Under the pieces are notes generated by a model that saw nothing but the letters and a program-made list of their open reading frames with translations, searched no databases and had not been told where the DNA came from. From Reticulitermes speratus (lineage: Eukaryota > Arthropoda > Insecta > Blattodea > Rhinotermitidae), in contig JAJKFL010000011.1 of the NCBI GenBank assembly GCA_021186555.1, positions 2,531,501-2,595,500 on the forward strand: a stretch of DNA of 64,000 bases, written 5' to 3'. The position numbers and the translations under genes are program-made. Each line of letters begins with the position of its first letter. The first letter of the stretch is position 1. Below are positions 44,413-54,934 of this stretch, in pieces.

Positions 44413-44673
44413 CTGCCGATACCAGTGGCCGCGCGGTCTAAGGCGTGGGTCTACGGCCGCTCGCTTGCTGGGATTGTGGGTTCGAATCCCGCCGGGGCAT
44501 GGATGTCTGTCTGTTGTGAGTGTTGTGTGTTGTCAGGTAGAGGTCTCTGCGACGGGCTGGTCCCTCGTCCAGAGGAGTCCTACCGAGTGTGGTGTGTCTA
44601 AAGTGTGTGATCGTGAAGCCTCGAAAAATGAGGAGGCCTAGGCCCCACAGGGGCTGTCGAGCCACAGAAAAAA
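44413..44673 (+). mobile_element. SINE-1, plus-strand copy
   Basis: Head gccgataccagtggccgc and gcggtctaaggcg, B-box gggttcgaatcccgcc, complete body ending ggggctgtcgagccacag. Direct repeat atcatcaggt (44403-44412) against atcatctggt (44674-44683), one mismatch. Confidence 0.88.
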
Positions 44674-44683
44674 ATCATCTGGT

Positions 44684-45429
44684 GTTTGATTCTGTTGGGC
44701 GTAAAACAATCAGGCTAAGGGCCTTGCCGACAGCCACTCGCACTGCTACGGTACTTGCACGGCCGGTGGCCTTGGCTATCTGCCTCTTGCTGCACCTGCT
44801 CAATTGTTCTGATTCATAATTGCTGGTAAATGAAGCCATTTTCACTTTACCTTTCCTGTCCATATACAAATCACTAACATGATAGATCTTGTAAGTGACT
44901 GGTCACGAATTCGAGTCGAGGTTACCGCTTGACGTTTATTCCATCGCAATGAATTACAGCAACATCAGAAACTCCAATCTGAACGTCTTAGCAACATATG
45001 TGTGCTCTTCGACAGAATAGTTTTATAATTTCAAATCACACTAAAAATCAATGTACTTTTTATGTAAAATTATCTCAAATTCAACATTAGTTAAGTGTAC
45101 AGATATATATTACTTTAACATATATATACAACGGTTGCGGATCATGGGGTTCTCAGAACAGTTTAATTGAGATTATCGTTTCCGGTAAGTAACGCTGCGT
45201 CGTTGAATGAGTGGTTCCCGACGTTTCAGAAGAAATTACTTCCTTTATTCTGAACGGCCAAAGCAACGCCCAGGACATGTCATCTAGTGACACGGCGTCC
45301 CGTGCCAGAAGAAAGAAGTCCTCGTGTTTATTGTGTCTTCCTTCGATTTGATTAAATTTGGCGATTTTACGTTGCTTGACGCGAAGTTTTATATGCGACA
45401 TTGACATGGGTATAAAGGGGGTTGAGATC
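44684..45429. other. Unassigned; F3-like pieces
   Basis: 45160-45330 contains cccgacgtttcagaag and tgacacggcgtcccgtgcc, eroded F3 words in a loose inverted arrangement. No hammerhead core. No gene recognised. Confidence 0.4.
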
Positions 45430-45630
45430 GTCGTTCTTCTGGGATATTACGCCGCGTCGTATGTTAATTGCCGACGTTTCGGGACAATGTATCGGTCCCA
45501 TCTTCACGAGTTAAGATTCCGAGTAGGAAAGAAAGAAAGTGAAGATGGGGGCCGATACTTTGTCCCGAAACGTCGGTGAACAATTACCACACGACGCCGT
45601 GTAATATCCCAGAAGAAGGAAGAGCTCAAC
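45430..45630. mobile_element. Foldback F3, copy with both arms
   Basis: Left arm ttcttctgggatattacgcc, gccgacgtttcgggac, cggtcccatcttcac and right arm gtgaagatggggg, tgtcccgaaacgtcgg, acgccgtgtaatatcccag form an inverted repeat. The centre includes a short purine-rich stretch. Hammerhead parts in both arms have stem II GGGAC with GUCCC and GAAAC, but read GUGAAGA, so core residue C3 is G in both arms. Confidence 0.7.
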
Positions 45631-45814
45631 ATCGCGGCGGAAGCCTGAAATATAAAGGGTGTTGTCCCTAAAAAAAAGATGTATTTGAAATACCACGAAT
45701 TAAGTTATAAATTTTAATAAGTTAGGAATGAGAGTTGGGGCTTTCACGGGGATGAGGATTTAGGGTGATTTTCTACTGTGTTATAATGCTGTGTTTTATT
45801 GAGGTACGTTGGTT

Positions 45815-45858
45815 ATAAACGTTTCGGAGGAACATACTGCCTCCATCTTCAGAGTACC
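45815..45858 (-). ncRNA. Hammerhead motif, core intact, stem I weak
   Basis: Minus strand: CUGAAGA, extra U, stem II GGAGG with CCUCC around a 9-nt loop, GAAAC, GUU. Stem I could only form through GGU with ACC across an internal loop. Confidence 0.5.
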
Positions 45859-45894
45859 AGTGAGAGAGAAATACGGTTTAAATTAATAACAAGA

Positions 45895-46400
45895 CAGGTA
45901 ATACGTAACACTGAGGAGCGATCGCGTAACCATTGTTGCCGTGGAATAGCAATATGCATTACATATTGTGAGTGTGTGTCTGTAGCCTTAGTTATCCAGC
46001 ATGTAAAGCGCATGCGCCGTATTGTATTGTCATATGTGGCCTGTCAGGCTCTACCATATTTTTCCACATTATCTCACAAACGGAACGATTTTCGTAAAAA
46101 TATTACTGAAGATAAAATGTGTGTTTTGATTTTTTCTACAAATATGTCTGAAAATTTTCTCATTTTAAGAAGAATTCAGCGAGATATTATCATAAATGTA
46201 CTTAGGTGTTAATGTAAAGTACCCGTTACTCTTGTCAGATTTGAATAAAAATTGAGTTTTCTGTACAGATTTTCGAAAAATCCCCAGCTATCAATTTTCA
46301 TGAAAGTCATTTAGTGGGAGCCGAGTTGTTTCATGCGGACGGATGGACAGTCAGACATGAAGAAGGTAATAGTTGCTTTTCGAAATTTTACGAAAGCGCC
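45895..46400 (-). mobile_element. Element H, minus-orientation copy
   Basis: Reverse complement shows the same order as 25636-26100: TAGGCGCTTTCG end at 46395, gtccatccgtccgcatg, ggctcccact, atttttcgaaaatc, aaatctgacaagagtaac, then aatgtggaaaaatatggtag, gctggataacta and caatggttacgcg. It keeps the internal stretch missing from 25636-26100. Confidence 0.72.
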
Positions 46401-46715
46401 TAAAAATGCTTATGCTGTTGATGTGGCCCGCTTACCGCCTTCATACATTAGGCACTTTGGTTTTGCATACTGCATATTGAGTTACGAAACGCTAAGTCAT
46501 CCTACGTATGCAACAGACTCCTTGTGAAGAACAGTTCACGTGTTCTGTCATTACAAACTAAAACATAACAAGCAAAGAAACATGTGAAGTTAAACCTATT
46601 TAATCTCTAGTCTTGATTCGAACCAACGACCCCCAGTATGCAGACACAATAAGACCGCACGAGTTTTAAATATACCGGTGTTTATTGCAGGTAAAGTTGT
46701 CGTTGTCAATGTAAG
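46401..46715. other. Unassigned sequence
   Basis: Nothing recognised. Confidence 0.35.
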
Positions 46716-46974
46716 GGGAGTAGAAGTATAGCTCCACTCATTCTTAACCAGACACTAGAGGGAGGTGAGTGATCAACATCGTGGTTAACATCACGCCCCT
46801 CCCTCTTTACCCGCGGGAAAGAATCCAGGTCCCCAAAGGCTATGAGGCTGGGTGGACTTGAAGATTGATCTGGACTTTTTGAGAAAAGAAAAATCGCTTT
46901 GTTTTGCCGGGATTTCGAACACCGAATCGTCCAGCCCATAGCCTAGTCACTATACCAACTGAGCTATCTCGGCT
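46716..46974 (-). mobile_element. SINE-5, tRNA-derived, best copy
   Basis: Minus strand begins agccgagatagctcagttgg (A-box tagctcagttgg), then tatagtgactaggctatggg, and a B-box degraded to gttcgaaatccc. The body contains cacccagcctcatagcc, gaggggcgtgatgtt and ttaagaatgagtggagc. Other copies at 5440 and 10127. Confidence 0.75.
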
Positions 46975-47039
46975 GTTACACGTATGGGCAGTCTGCAAAA
47001 ATTGTAGTTTTTTTTAGATTGTTCTGCAGATACTTAAAC

Positions 47040-47180
47040 GACTGAAACTTAAGTTGGCATGGACTGGATTAATCTGGCTAAGGATAGGGACAAATAGCGG
47101 GCGGGCTCCGCTGAGCACAGTAATGCACCTTCGGATGTTAAAAAAATACGGGACATTTGTTGATTATCTGTGGAAATAAA
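47040..47180 (+). pseudogene. LINE-beta fragment
   Basis: Plus strand: ggcatggactggattaatc, aaggatagggacaaatagcg, aatgcaccttcgg, cgggacatttgttgatt, the last codons and the 3' UTR of LINE-beta. Confidence 0.6.
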
Positions 47181-47335
47181 GAATTAACATCTGAAGAAGT
47201 ACTCTGGTTCATGGTGTTGTCTTTATCTAATTTAATGGAATCCATCCCGTTGTGCTGTGACATATTAATATTGGCATATATTACCGTCAAACATAACAAA
47301 CTTGTGATTTTTACATATTTATATATTTATATTTT

Positions 47336-47689
47336 GTCGCCCTCGGTGGACTAGTGGTTAGCGTGCTCGCCACTTGACCCAAGGTTCGCGGGTTCGATCC
47401 CGACCAAGGTCGATGGATTTTTAAAAATCCGGAGATTTACGGCATGTAAAAGAACCTTACGGGCATGAATAGAAATGTTGCGTAAGCCAAATTCAGCGGC
47501 TATTTCTCACCCAAGTCTCCTGACTGCCTGCCAGATGGCTCTGGCGATCACATCAGGATTTAGTTGAACAGCGCGGCCAGTCGGCTGGTCTCCGAACTGC
47601 CACAAATACGCAGACCAAGTAACCTCGGAAAGAGGAGGCCCAAGCCCATATAGGGCTTGTCGAGCCATGGTTATTATTATTATTATTAT
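47336..47689 (+). mobile_element. SINE-3, tRNA-derived, internally deleted
   Basis: Starts tcgccctcggtggactagtg, A-box agtggttagcgtgctcg, B-box cgggttcgatcccgac, body with ctgcctgccagatggctctgg, and ends in a TTA repeat. It lacks about 60 bp of body (the ggagcaccacttccttcgg part) that the copies at 58655 and 61536 keep. A perfect 21-bp direct repeat, at 47315-47335 and 47690-47710 and beginning atatttatat, flanks it. Confidence 0.9.
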
Positions 47690-47890
47690 ATATTTATATA
47701 TTTATATTTTATATTTTATCCAAGACGATGGACAAAGTCCAAAAGACAATTGGTTCTCAATGTTATGTACCATCGTCAGAACCTTTTAGAACAAACTTTT
47801 AGAAACATATTAAATTAAGTTATAAACCAACCGATGCACACTAAAACCACTTTTTTAAGTAGCTTTATTATTAAAATTGTTAAAATTGTA

Positions 47891-47930
47891 CCCCTACACG
47901 TGTTTCGATCCTAAGATCATCGTCAGGGGG
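47891..47930 (-). ncRNA. Hammerhead motif, FB-B1 left arm, fully paired
   Basis: Minus strand: CCCC, CUGACGA, extra U, stem II GAUC with GAUC (UUAG loop, extendable by a U-G pair), GAAAC, ACGU, GU, A, GGGG. All core residues, stem I of four G-C pairs, stem III ACACGUGU self-complementary. AAUAAAG lies about 25 nt downstream. Confidence 0.8.
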
Positions 47931-48160
47931 TTTTTTTGCTAAAAGCTACTGTCACTTCAACACATGATTTAAAATATTCTATCTGCACTTTAAAACATAA
48001 GTTAAAATCTTGTAAAAAGATTTTCTAAAAGTTGTAAAATTATAAAAGCACTGTAGATGGTAGATTGTGGAACTGCTGGCGTGTGGTATTAAAAGCTGTA
48101 AAATAAACGATTTTGTAACTAATATAGAATTTGTAAATATATTGGTTGCTAGCAAAAAAC

Positions 48161-48200
48161 CCCCCTGACGATGATCTTAGGATCGAAACACGTGTAGGGT
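48161..48200 (+). ncRNA. Hammerhead motif, FB-B1 right arm
   Basis: Mirror of the left-arm motif. Stem I is CCCC against GGGU, so three pairs instead of four; core, stem II and stem III are unchanged. Confidence 0.75.
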
Positions 48201-48342
48201 TACAATTTTTAACAATTTTAATAATAAAGCTACTTAAAAAAGTGGTTTTAGTGTGCATCAGTTGGTCTATAACTTAATTTAATATGACGAAGATGCACGG
48301 TGGCAACAGTGTGAAATTTTTAAAAACATCATCAATAAATTC

Positions 48343-48377
48343 TGCATGTTTCGGTCCTTAAGGACCGTCATCAGGCA
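48343..48377 (-). ncRNA. Hammerhead-like motif with palindromic stem II
   Basis: Minus strand: CUGAUGA, extra C, stem II from the palindrome GGUCCUUAAGGACC, GAAAC, AUGCA. The expected GUA is GCA, so the pair next to the cleavage site is lost, and stem I (GUGC with GAAU) does not pair. Core intact but cleavage doubtful. Confidence 0.5.
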
Positions 48378-48384
48378 CTAAAAA

Positions 48385-48780
48385 ACAGGGTGATTCAAAA
48401 AGTCTCCACACTTGGGGAAAATGTTCTCTTTTATTTACAGAACGTGCTGTATACGTGCACCATTACATTCATAACACATACGGATGTGTCTGTCCCACTC
48501 ACGACGAACTCGCTTTAACACATCTTGCTTTACGCGCTCACATGCGTCTCTAATGCGTTCATTTAGGTGATCCAGATTTTGTATTTTTCACCTGGTACAC
48601 CATGGCCTTAAAATTCCCCCCCACCAGTAAAAATCAAGTGGTGTGAGGTCTGAAGACCTCGGAGGTCACTCCATGGTACCACGGCGATCAATCCACTGAT
48701 CTGGAAACTGCCGATCTAACCAACGGCGCACACAGATACCATAAACTCCCTATGTATGGAGATTTTGACTCACCCGGTAC
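48385..48780 (-). pseudogene. Tc1/mariner-superfamily element, internally deleted, transposase C-terminus
   Basis: The ends cagggtgattcaaaaagtct and (complement) ccgggtgagtcaaaatctcc are imperfect inverted repeats. Between them the minus strand encodes a degraded transposase C-terminus: VRRWLDRQFPDQWIDRRG, then a stop where a Trp codon is expected, then PPRSSDLTPLDFYWWG with the final catalytic Asp of a DDE/D enzyme. It continues with NERIRDACERVKQDVLKR and VRREWDRHIRMCYECNGAHV. At least two frameshifts. The N-terminal two thirds is missing. Confidence 0.72.
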
Positions 48781-48881
48781 ATGATTTAAACCATAAATAA
48801 ATATGGATATTGATATTTTGAAATATGTGAGATCGCACAAATTTTTACAAACTTTTACAAAGTTGTCGTAGCATTGACGTG

Positions 48882-48925
<44 letters not shown>

Positions 48926-49573
48926 TCTTCCTTTTGTTCCTTAAATTCTTAACATTGTTAAAATTGTATTCACTGGCTCTTATTTGCTTGAATATTCAGT
49001 TGCCTGCTGTTGTCGAAGGCATGGGAATGTTCGAGTTTTGATATCGATTGCGTATTACTGTCATGGATCAGTAACTGTATGAATCTGGGTAATAATGTAC
49101 GTGACCGATTACGGTGCAGTTTAAGGTAATTTCATAAAGAGGTTTGTGTGCAGAGATTTCAAAAAGAATCTTGGAGTATTTCAGTTAGATTAACATTCCT
49201 CTCTGCTTCTCGATATCCCCGTCAACATTAGTTTACGTCATCATCATCATCTGTGCGCATTCCACGTCAAGGCAGTCGGGCTGGAGCAGTCTGTCGAAAC
49301 CAATCAACAGACGCACTGTATAGCGGTACATGGGCCTACGTGAGGGAACAGAGCAATCACGCTTTGTGCAGTCGGGAAATCAGGATACCTAATATAAATG
49401 GTCATTATTTTATATGACAACTATCGGTTTGCACTTCCAGTCGGCTTGTTTACCGCATTCCGACCGCCCATACGCTCGGCAGGTTAGTAGCTGGAAGTGA
49501 CTAATTGTATTTGTCAGATACAGTAAAGGACTGTATTTACTCATACATTTCAGCACAGTTTCTCAGTTACAAG
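48781..49573. other. Unassigned; (AT)n microsatellite
   Basis: (AT)n at about 48883-48921; ATCATC repeat near 49240. No gene recognised. Confidence 0.45.
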
Positions 49574-49823
49574 CCGATCCCAGTGGCCGCGCGATCTAAG
49601 GCGTGGGTCTGCGGCCGTTCGTTTGCTGGGATTGTGGGTTCCGATCCCGCCGGGGCCATGGATGTCTGTCTCTTGTGAGTGTTTTGTGTTGTCAGGTAGA
49701 GGTCTCTGCGACGGGCTGATCACGCGTCCAGAGGAGTCCTACTGAGTGTGGTGTGTCTGAGTGTGATCGTGAAGCATCGATAATGAGGCCCTGGCCGATT
49801 TAGGGGCTGTTGCGCCATTTGAC
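49574..49823 (+). mobile_element. SINE-1, plus-strand copy
   Basis: Head gccgatcccagtggccgcg and gcgatctaaggcgtggg, B-box changed to gggttccgatcccgcc, standard body. Near-matching repeats ctcagttacaa (left) and ttcagtaacaa (right). Confidence 0.85.
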
Positions 49824-49839
49824 AGAGAGGAGTTTCAGT

Positions 49840-50030
49840 AACAAACTAAATCCGCGGAGTAGAATCCTTCTTGAAGGGCTCATGGTCCCTTAGATTGCCA
49901 AGAAACCCCGTGCCTTTTATGGGAACTGTAGCTGCTACCAGTGCTGTGTTTTCACTGCCTTCTGTGTGAACCTATCCTGAACTAATCGAATCCAGTCCAC
50001 GCTATTTCGCTAAAATCAAATTTAATATTA
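49840..50030 (-). pseudogene. LINE-beta fragment, diverged
   Basis: taacaaactaaatccgcgg, agtagaatccttcttga, tatcctgaactaatcgaatcc and aatttaatattatag follow the LINE-beta 3' end in complement. The coding block is unreadable. Confidence 0.55.
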
Positions 50031-50053
50031 TAGTTATACTTATTTAAAGGTCA

Positions 50054-50363
50054 GGGGGCACGTGGTGACGTAGTTGGTTGAGGCACTACGCTACAAACCG
50101 GAACGTCGCTGGTTCGATTCCCGATGCTGTCATTGGAATTAATTCCTTGACATAATCGTTTCGGTCGCACTATGGCCCTGGGGTCGACTCAGCCTCTAAC
50201 AGAAATGAGTACCAGGAATATTTCCTGGGGGGTAAAGGCGGCCGGTGCGTAGGGCTGACAACCTTACCACCTTCATGTGCCGATTGTCTACAAATCTGGG
50301 AGCCTCAACCTCCTGGACCCCTCAGGGCCTGTCTAGGCCTGTAATGGAGTTGCTTTAAATTTG
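50054..50363 (+). mobile_element. SINE-4, tRNA-derived
   Basis: Head ggggcacgtggtgacgtagt and tggttgaggcactacgcta, B-box tggttcgattcccgat, body with ctatggccctggggtcgac and ggtgcgtagggctgacaac. The perfect 15-bp repeat cttatttaaaggtca at 50039-50053 and 50364-50378 defines the ends. Other copies at 52963, 53616 and 55193. Confidence 0.92.
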
Positions 50364-50628
50364 CTTATTTAAAGGTCAACCAAATTATTTTTTACTTCTA
50401 ATTACTAGACACTTGTATCTTTGTGTCATTTGTGTTTTAACCTTCTTTTTGTTGTATTGTATCTATTAAAACCATTCTTTCATTTATATGAACTGTATGG
50501 CAGAACTACCCAGTACGTAAGTACACGCGCCTGCAGCAAAGTATGAAATACACATATAAGTTTTAAAACTTTCGCGGCGACAAGATTCAATATAGTCTTC
50601 TCGGGCGCACAGCCGCGTCAATTCTTTT

Positions 50629-50678
50629 GAATACAACGTTTCGGGGACTAGCTCCGTCCCCATCCTCAGGCAAAACTG
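50629..50678 (-). ncRNA. Hammerhead motif, FB-D2 left arm
   Basis: Minus strand: CUGAGGA, extra U, stem II GGGGAC with GUCCCC around GGAGCUA, GAAAC, GUU. Identical to the FB-D1 motif; stem I again weak. Confidence 0.6.
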
Positions 50679-50682
50679 AATC

Positions 50683-50738
50683 AGTTTTGCCTCAGGATGG
50701 GGACGGAGCTAGTCCCCGAAACGTTGTATTCAAACGAA
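50683..50738 (+). ncRNA. Hammerhead motif, FB-D2 right arm, core mutated
   Basis: CUCAGGA in place of CUGAGGA (G5 to C); stem II and GAAAC intact. Expected inactive. Confidence 0.5.
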
Positions 50739-50778
50739 TTGACGCGGCTTTGCGCCCGAGAAGACTATATTGGAGTAT

Positions 50779-51440
50779 CAAATACACACGTCGTAAAACC
50801 CCGATGGAATATGACTAATTATTACATTACACTTATGGTTCGCTTATATTTGTATATTGTGTCTGCTCCGGTAAGCTGCCTTAAGTTTACATCTTATCTC
50901 CAGATTTCTCTTAATTATAAAACCACGGGTATTCCATAGACCCATTCTGAAACCTATCTCGGATCTGCGCTAATAGAAAACATCCAGGGTATGTCAGTCA
51001 TGGCAGCCTATTGTGTAGTCCGGCAAATCATGCTGTTACGACATACTAAGTTCCGTATCTGTACGAGATCGACAGAAACAAACGCAGCTCATTACAATGT
51101 GTATCACCGCCGTGAATGTGTCTTCGACAGTGGCGGCACGCTGAGGCAGGCCGCCGTACATATGTGCCGGCAAAAGTTTATGTTCAAAAAAAATGGTTAC
51201 ATGTGTTTTAGGATATCAAACCTTTGCATTTCTTTGCTGCTCTGAAGCCTCAAGACGTTGCTGCCTGGACGTAGTTTTGTTTTGGTGTAAGCAACTGAGC
51301 AGAGTTGCCTGTAAGTCATTAGCCCCAGAGATCACAGTCTTTCCTGAGAAGCTTGTAGTTCCTCAGCTGGTCAAGGAATCGCTGTGATAAATGAGGAACC
51401 AGTCGCTGGCTCCTTTCCAGAGTCAAATGAATGTATTCCA
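50779..51440. other. Unassigned; possible LINE-beta scrap
   Basis: 51310-51390 (gatcacagtctttcctgagaag, cagctggtcaaggaatc) loosely matches the LINE-beta 3' UTR in complement. No gene recognised. Confidence 0.35.
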
Positions 51441-51730
51441 CATTTTCGGATCCAATTTTTTAAATACCCATTCCATGCATTTCTCGTGCTTTACTGTATG
51501 TAAACTGCCTCCAATTTGCCATTTGCAACTATTATTATTGTTATTATTATCTAAGTAATTTATTGTTTTTTGTTTATTTGTTTTGTTGTGTTTGTCTATT
51601 TTGTCCTGTTCCTTGTCCATTGTTATTTGTGTTTGTATGTTGTGCTGTTTCTGTAATTGGCCATCTGGCTGTTTGATTCGGCACATTAATAAACCTGAAT
51701 TGAATTGAATTGAATTGAATTAAATTATTA
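51441..51730 (+). other. LINE-like 3' end with (GAATT)n tail
   Basis: ggccatctggctgtttgattc then acattaataaacctgaattg followed by four to five TTGAA units at 51700-51725. The look is that of a LINE 3' UTR with a short tandem tail, but no coding block or second copy is present. Confidence 0.35.
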
Positions 51731-51786
51731 TTATTATTAAAGTGTATTTTATTGTTTTGCGTTGTTTTTTCCTTTGGTTTATTTGT

Positions 51787-51819
<33 letters not shown>

Positions 51820-52025
51820 GTGTATGTTCTAGGTTTGTATAAGCGATGATTATGTAACTTTCCATTGGGCTTTTGAGTCCGCACGCTAATAGACAAGAAA
51901 TAAATGTAATTAGTTTAATGACACTCCCTTCACTTGTGCATTCATTTTCCAACTACACTCGCTTCAGGGATTTTACAGTAAAATTTTACACAAATTTCCC
52001 CCATCACGCAGTCGGGAAGCGTCGT

Positions 52026-52065
<40 letters not shown>

Positions 52066-52945
52066 GCGTGTGACGCAATTTATGTACAGAAGCGAACCGG
52101 GGAAGTATGGCTTGAAGCTGTGTTGTCGGTGATGGAAGTGTTTAAACCGCTGAGAACGGAATCTGGTTCTTCGTGTGATTGCCCGGCGATCAGCACCGTA
52201 ATAGTTCTATTAGCAGGCAAAATATGGTGAATATAATCAGAGAATATCCAAAGCCTCAGTAGCGGGATACGTAGGTTATAATTTCTGAGATCAAATTCAG
52301 TACATGACTTACTGCGGATTCTGAACTTGCTCCATTTTCTGCCTGTGGCTTGTGACTCTGCTTACTCGGGGTTATGGGAACCGAATGTGTCGGCGGCAAA
52401 ACAAGGAGGCACACAGAGGGCCGAAAAGACGGCTGGCTATCAGGTGGTCATCATAGTGACCGCAGTCCGACGAGTTTGCTGCCCAGCAATTAGATTAATG
52501 TGTGCGATATAACGCAACTGGGAGGGAGTCTCGTCTTATCTTGTCCCTCTCTTAATCGAACCGCTACGCTCATCAGTTTCTTTCTTCTCAACGCCTTGTT
52601 ATAAAGTGTATGTGTGTGCGTACACAAGAGAAACTATCGGGTCTGAAAATTGATGTTCACATACAGTATGACTGTTTGATTTTCTGTTTGATATTTTCAT
52701 CAAACACAGCCGATATGTATCACTTTATCAGTTACTCGTTGACATTCCTTCAACATCCTCTATCGTAAACACTCATCACACTGATGGAATTCAATAGACG
52801 TGGAATATCCGCCTCTTTACAAAAATAAAATTAAAACGACTAATTCATCGGAATGCATCGTAGAAAACTGGGACGAACACACTTTTACAACACCGAAACA
52901 GGGCAACAGTACGAATATAGAATTCTTCATCACAACATTACACAT
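51731..52945. other. Unassigned with microsatellites
   Basis: (TTA)n at 51725-51740, (TA)n at 51788-51813, (TAA)n at 52026-52066. Short frames without family resemblance. Confidence 0.5.
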
Positions 52946-52962
52946 GCTACTAAAGATGTAAG

Positions 52963-53268
52963 GGGGCACGCGGTGGCGCAGTTGGTTGAGGCACTGCGCT
53001 ACAAACCGGAACGTTGCTGGTTCGATTCCCGATGGTGTCATTGGAATTTTTCATTGACATAATCGTTTCGGTCGCACTATGGCCCTGGGGTCGACTCAGC
53101 CTCTAACAGAAATGAGTACCAGGAATCTTTCCTGGGGGGTAAAGGCGGCCGGTGCGTAGGGCTGACAACCTTACCACCTTCACGTGCCGATTGTCTAAAA
53201 ACCTGGGAGCCTCGACCTCCTGGAGCCCTAAGGGCCTGTCAAGGCCTGTAATGGGGTTGCTTTACCTT
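52963..53268 (+). mobile_element. SINE-4, second copy
   Basis: Head ggggcacgcggtggcgcagt, B-box tggttcgattcccgat, full body. 15-bp direct repeats at 52948-52962 and 53269-53283 with two mismatches (tactaaagatgtaag, tactgaagacgtaag). Confidence 0.9.
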
Positions 53269-53493
53269 TACTGAAGACGTAAGTGAAGACGACATGAGCA
53301 GCAAAAGTGTGGAAATTCTCTTCAATTTTAACCACATTCTTCAGATCTTCACTGTTAAAATTCTGACTTTTAACCATTTCAATTACAATAATTTTAATAC
53401 AACACATCCCCGTGGTATGCAGATTACAAAAGCATATTTATTCTAATTAATTACACAGTTAGAACCAACATTTCTTTTTTAAATGCGTATTTA

Positions 53494-53532
53494 GGCTATT
53501 GGTTTCGGCTTATTAGAGCCATCGTTAGGCCA
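53494..53532 (-). ncRNA. Hammerhead-like motif, FB-E left arm, core mutated
   Basis: Minus strand: CUAACGA (G5 to A), extra U, stem II GGCU with AGCC, GAAAC, CAAUAG. Decayed partner of the 54897 motif. Confidence 0.5.
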
Positions 53533-53615
53533 TAACAGAAACTATATTTGAAAACTCCATATGTTTTGTAAGTGGAAGATCTCCACCTTTTACAGTAGTT
53601 ATATATATATATATT

Positions 53616-53919
53616 GGGGAGCAGCGGTGACGCAGGTGGTTGAGGCACTGCGCTACAAGCCGGAAGGTCGCGGGTTCGATGCTGTCATTGCAATTTTTTA
53701 TTGACATAATCCTTCCGGTCGCACTATGGCCCTGGGGTCGACTCAGCCTCTAACAGAATTGAGTACCAGGAATATTTCCTGGGTGGTAAAGGCGGCCGGT
53801 GCGTAGGGCTGACAACTTTACCACCTTTATTTGCCGATTGTCTATAAATCTGGGAGCCTCAACCTCCTGCAACCCTGAGGGCCTGCCAAGGCCTGTAATG
53901 GGATTGCTTTACCTTTATG
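53616..53919 (+). mobile_element. SINE-4 inside FB-E
   Basis: Head gggagcagcggtgacgcagg, B-box shortened (cgggttcgatgctgtc), standard body ending gggattgctttacc. Inserted next to a (TA)n run; no clear direct repeat. Confidence 0.85.
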
Positions 53920-54896
53920 TATGTATTGCCTGAGTAAAATATTAGAAATTAAGCTGTCTGTATTACTGTAGTGAATATTGGGGCAAGGGTAAAATTTTTT
54001 TGAATTTTGTGCATGATTTATAAGCTTTGTGAAACGATGATGGTATATTCCAGTTGTAGAGCTAAGGTACAAGTGTTAGATGATTTCCGTGAGACTTACA
54101 CACTCAGTAGAAAGACCAAGGCTATGAGAACTGCAGGTCAGCACATAGATAGGAAACAGTGCAAACTAGAACAATGTGTTTTAATTGGTAGATCCATATG
54201 TGGGAGGAATTGTAATAATGAGTTTGATTGGAGAATGAGTTATGAGCAGCCATTGTGTGACGTAAGATTTGGGTGTGGAACCGAGGTTTTAAATAATGAG
54301 GGGAGACAATGCCTCGGGGAGTTTGGCTTCAGTTTTGGAAGGAGTATTTGAAATTCATAACCTGTAGAAAATTTGAAGATAATGAGTTTATTTGTAACAG
54401 TGTTAAAGTCGGCGTAGATAGGAAAACAGCCGGAACAAAGTCAATTTATTTTGGTTAAACATTTAAGTACAGCTTAGTAAAAAAGGGACAAGTGGTATTG
54501 GAAAAATAATTTAAAATGTAAATGATAAATTTTAAAAATGTAAATACAAAAAAGTGAGACGTGGAGTCAAACCGTAAAGGTATAAATATATGCGCTAGTA
54601 CTAATATAAAAACCTGACGTCATTCAGGTGTATTACAGACCGTGTCCGTGCAAACAACCGGAATTGTCCTCAAGATGGATCGAACGTATATACTTCCTTG
54701 GCACTCCCGGAATTTTTTATAGTACCCACGTCTATATGAGTCTCCATTTAGGCCAAACCATACCCATGTGTAAGAGCTAGGATTTTATTGGCTGTGGATA
54801 CCGTGCGTGGAGTTTTGAGCATTGAGGCACGCATTGGCTCGTTTTTGTGTCTGATGCTTGCCTTAACTGTACTGATGTTTGGGGGTTTTCTGTTAT

Positions 54897-54934
54897 GGCC
54901 TGAAGATGGCTCTTATGGGCCGAAACCAGTAGCC
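54897..54934 (+). ncRNA. Hammerhead motif, FB-E right arm, core intact
   Basis: GGC, CUGAAGA, extra U, stem II GGCUC with GGGCC (one U-G) around UUAU, GAAAC, CA, GU, A, GCC. Stem I has three pairs. Stem III ACCAGU is not self-complementary, unlike the other families. Confidence 0.65.

Larger units (their letters stand above)
47800..48322. mobile_element. Foldback FB-B copy 1 with two hammerhead motifs
   Basis: Left arm 47805-47945 (aaccaaccgatgcacac, aagtagctttattatt, aaaattgtacccctacac) and right arm 48155-48275 are inverted. The left interior (ttaaaatattctatctgcac, taaaagttgtaaaattat) lacks its right-hand counterpart, so the right arm is internally deleted relative to the copy at 56061. 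The right end continues tttaatatgacgaagatgcacgg, shared with the other two copies. Confidence 0.85.
50560..50778. mobile_element. Foldback FB-D copy 2
   Basis: Palindrome centred near 50682 with the same arm words as FB-D1 (cgcgtcaattcttttgaa, gaatacaacgtttcgggg). Both arms keep hammerhead parts. Left core is CUGAGGA; right core reads CUCAGGA. Confidence 0.82.

Noticed and set aside
47725..47790. Additional hammerhead at the left of FB-B1
   Set aside because: Has agacgatggac, gtcc and a possible CCAA/UUGG outer helix, but CUGANGA and GAAAC are both broken.
54007..54351. 114-codon Cys-containing protein gene
   Set aside because: No known family recognised and it lies inside a foldback; mentioned there only as an open question.
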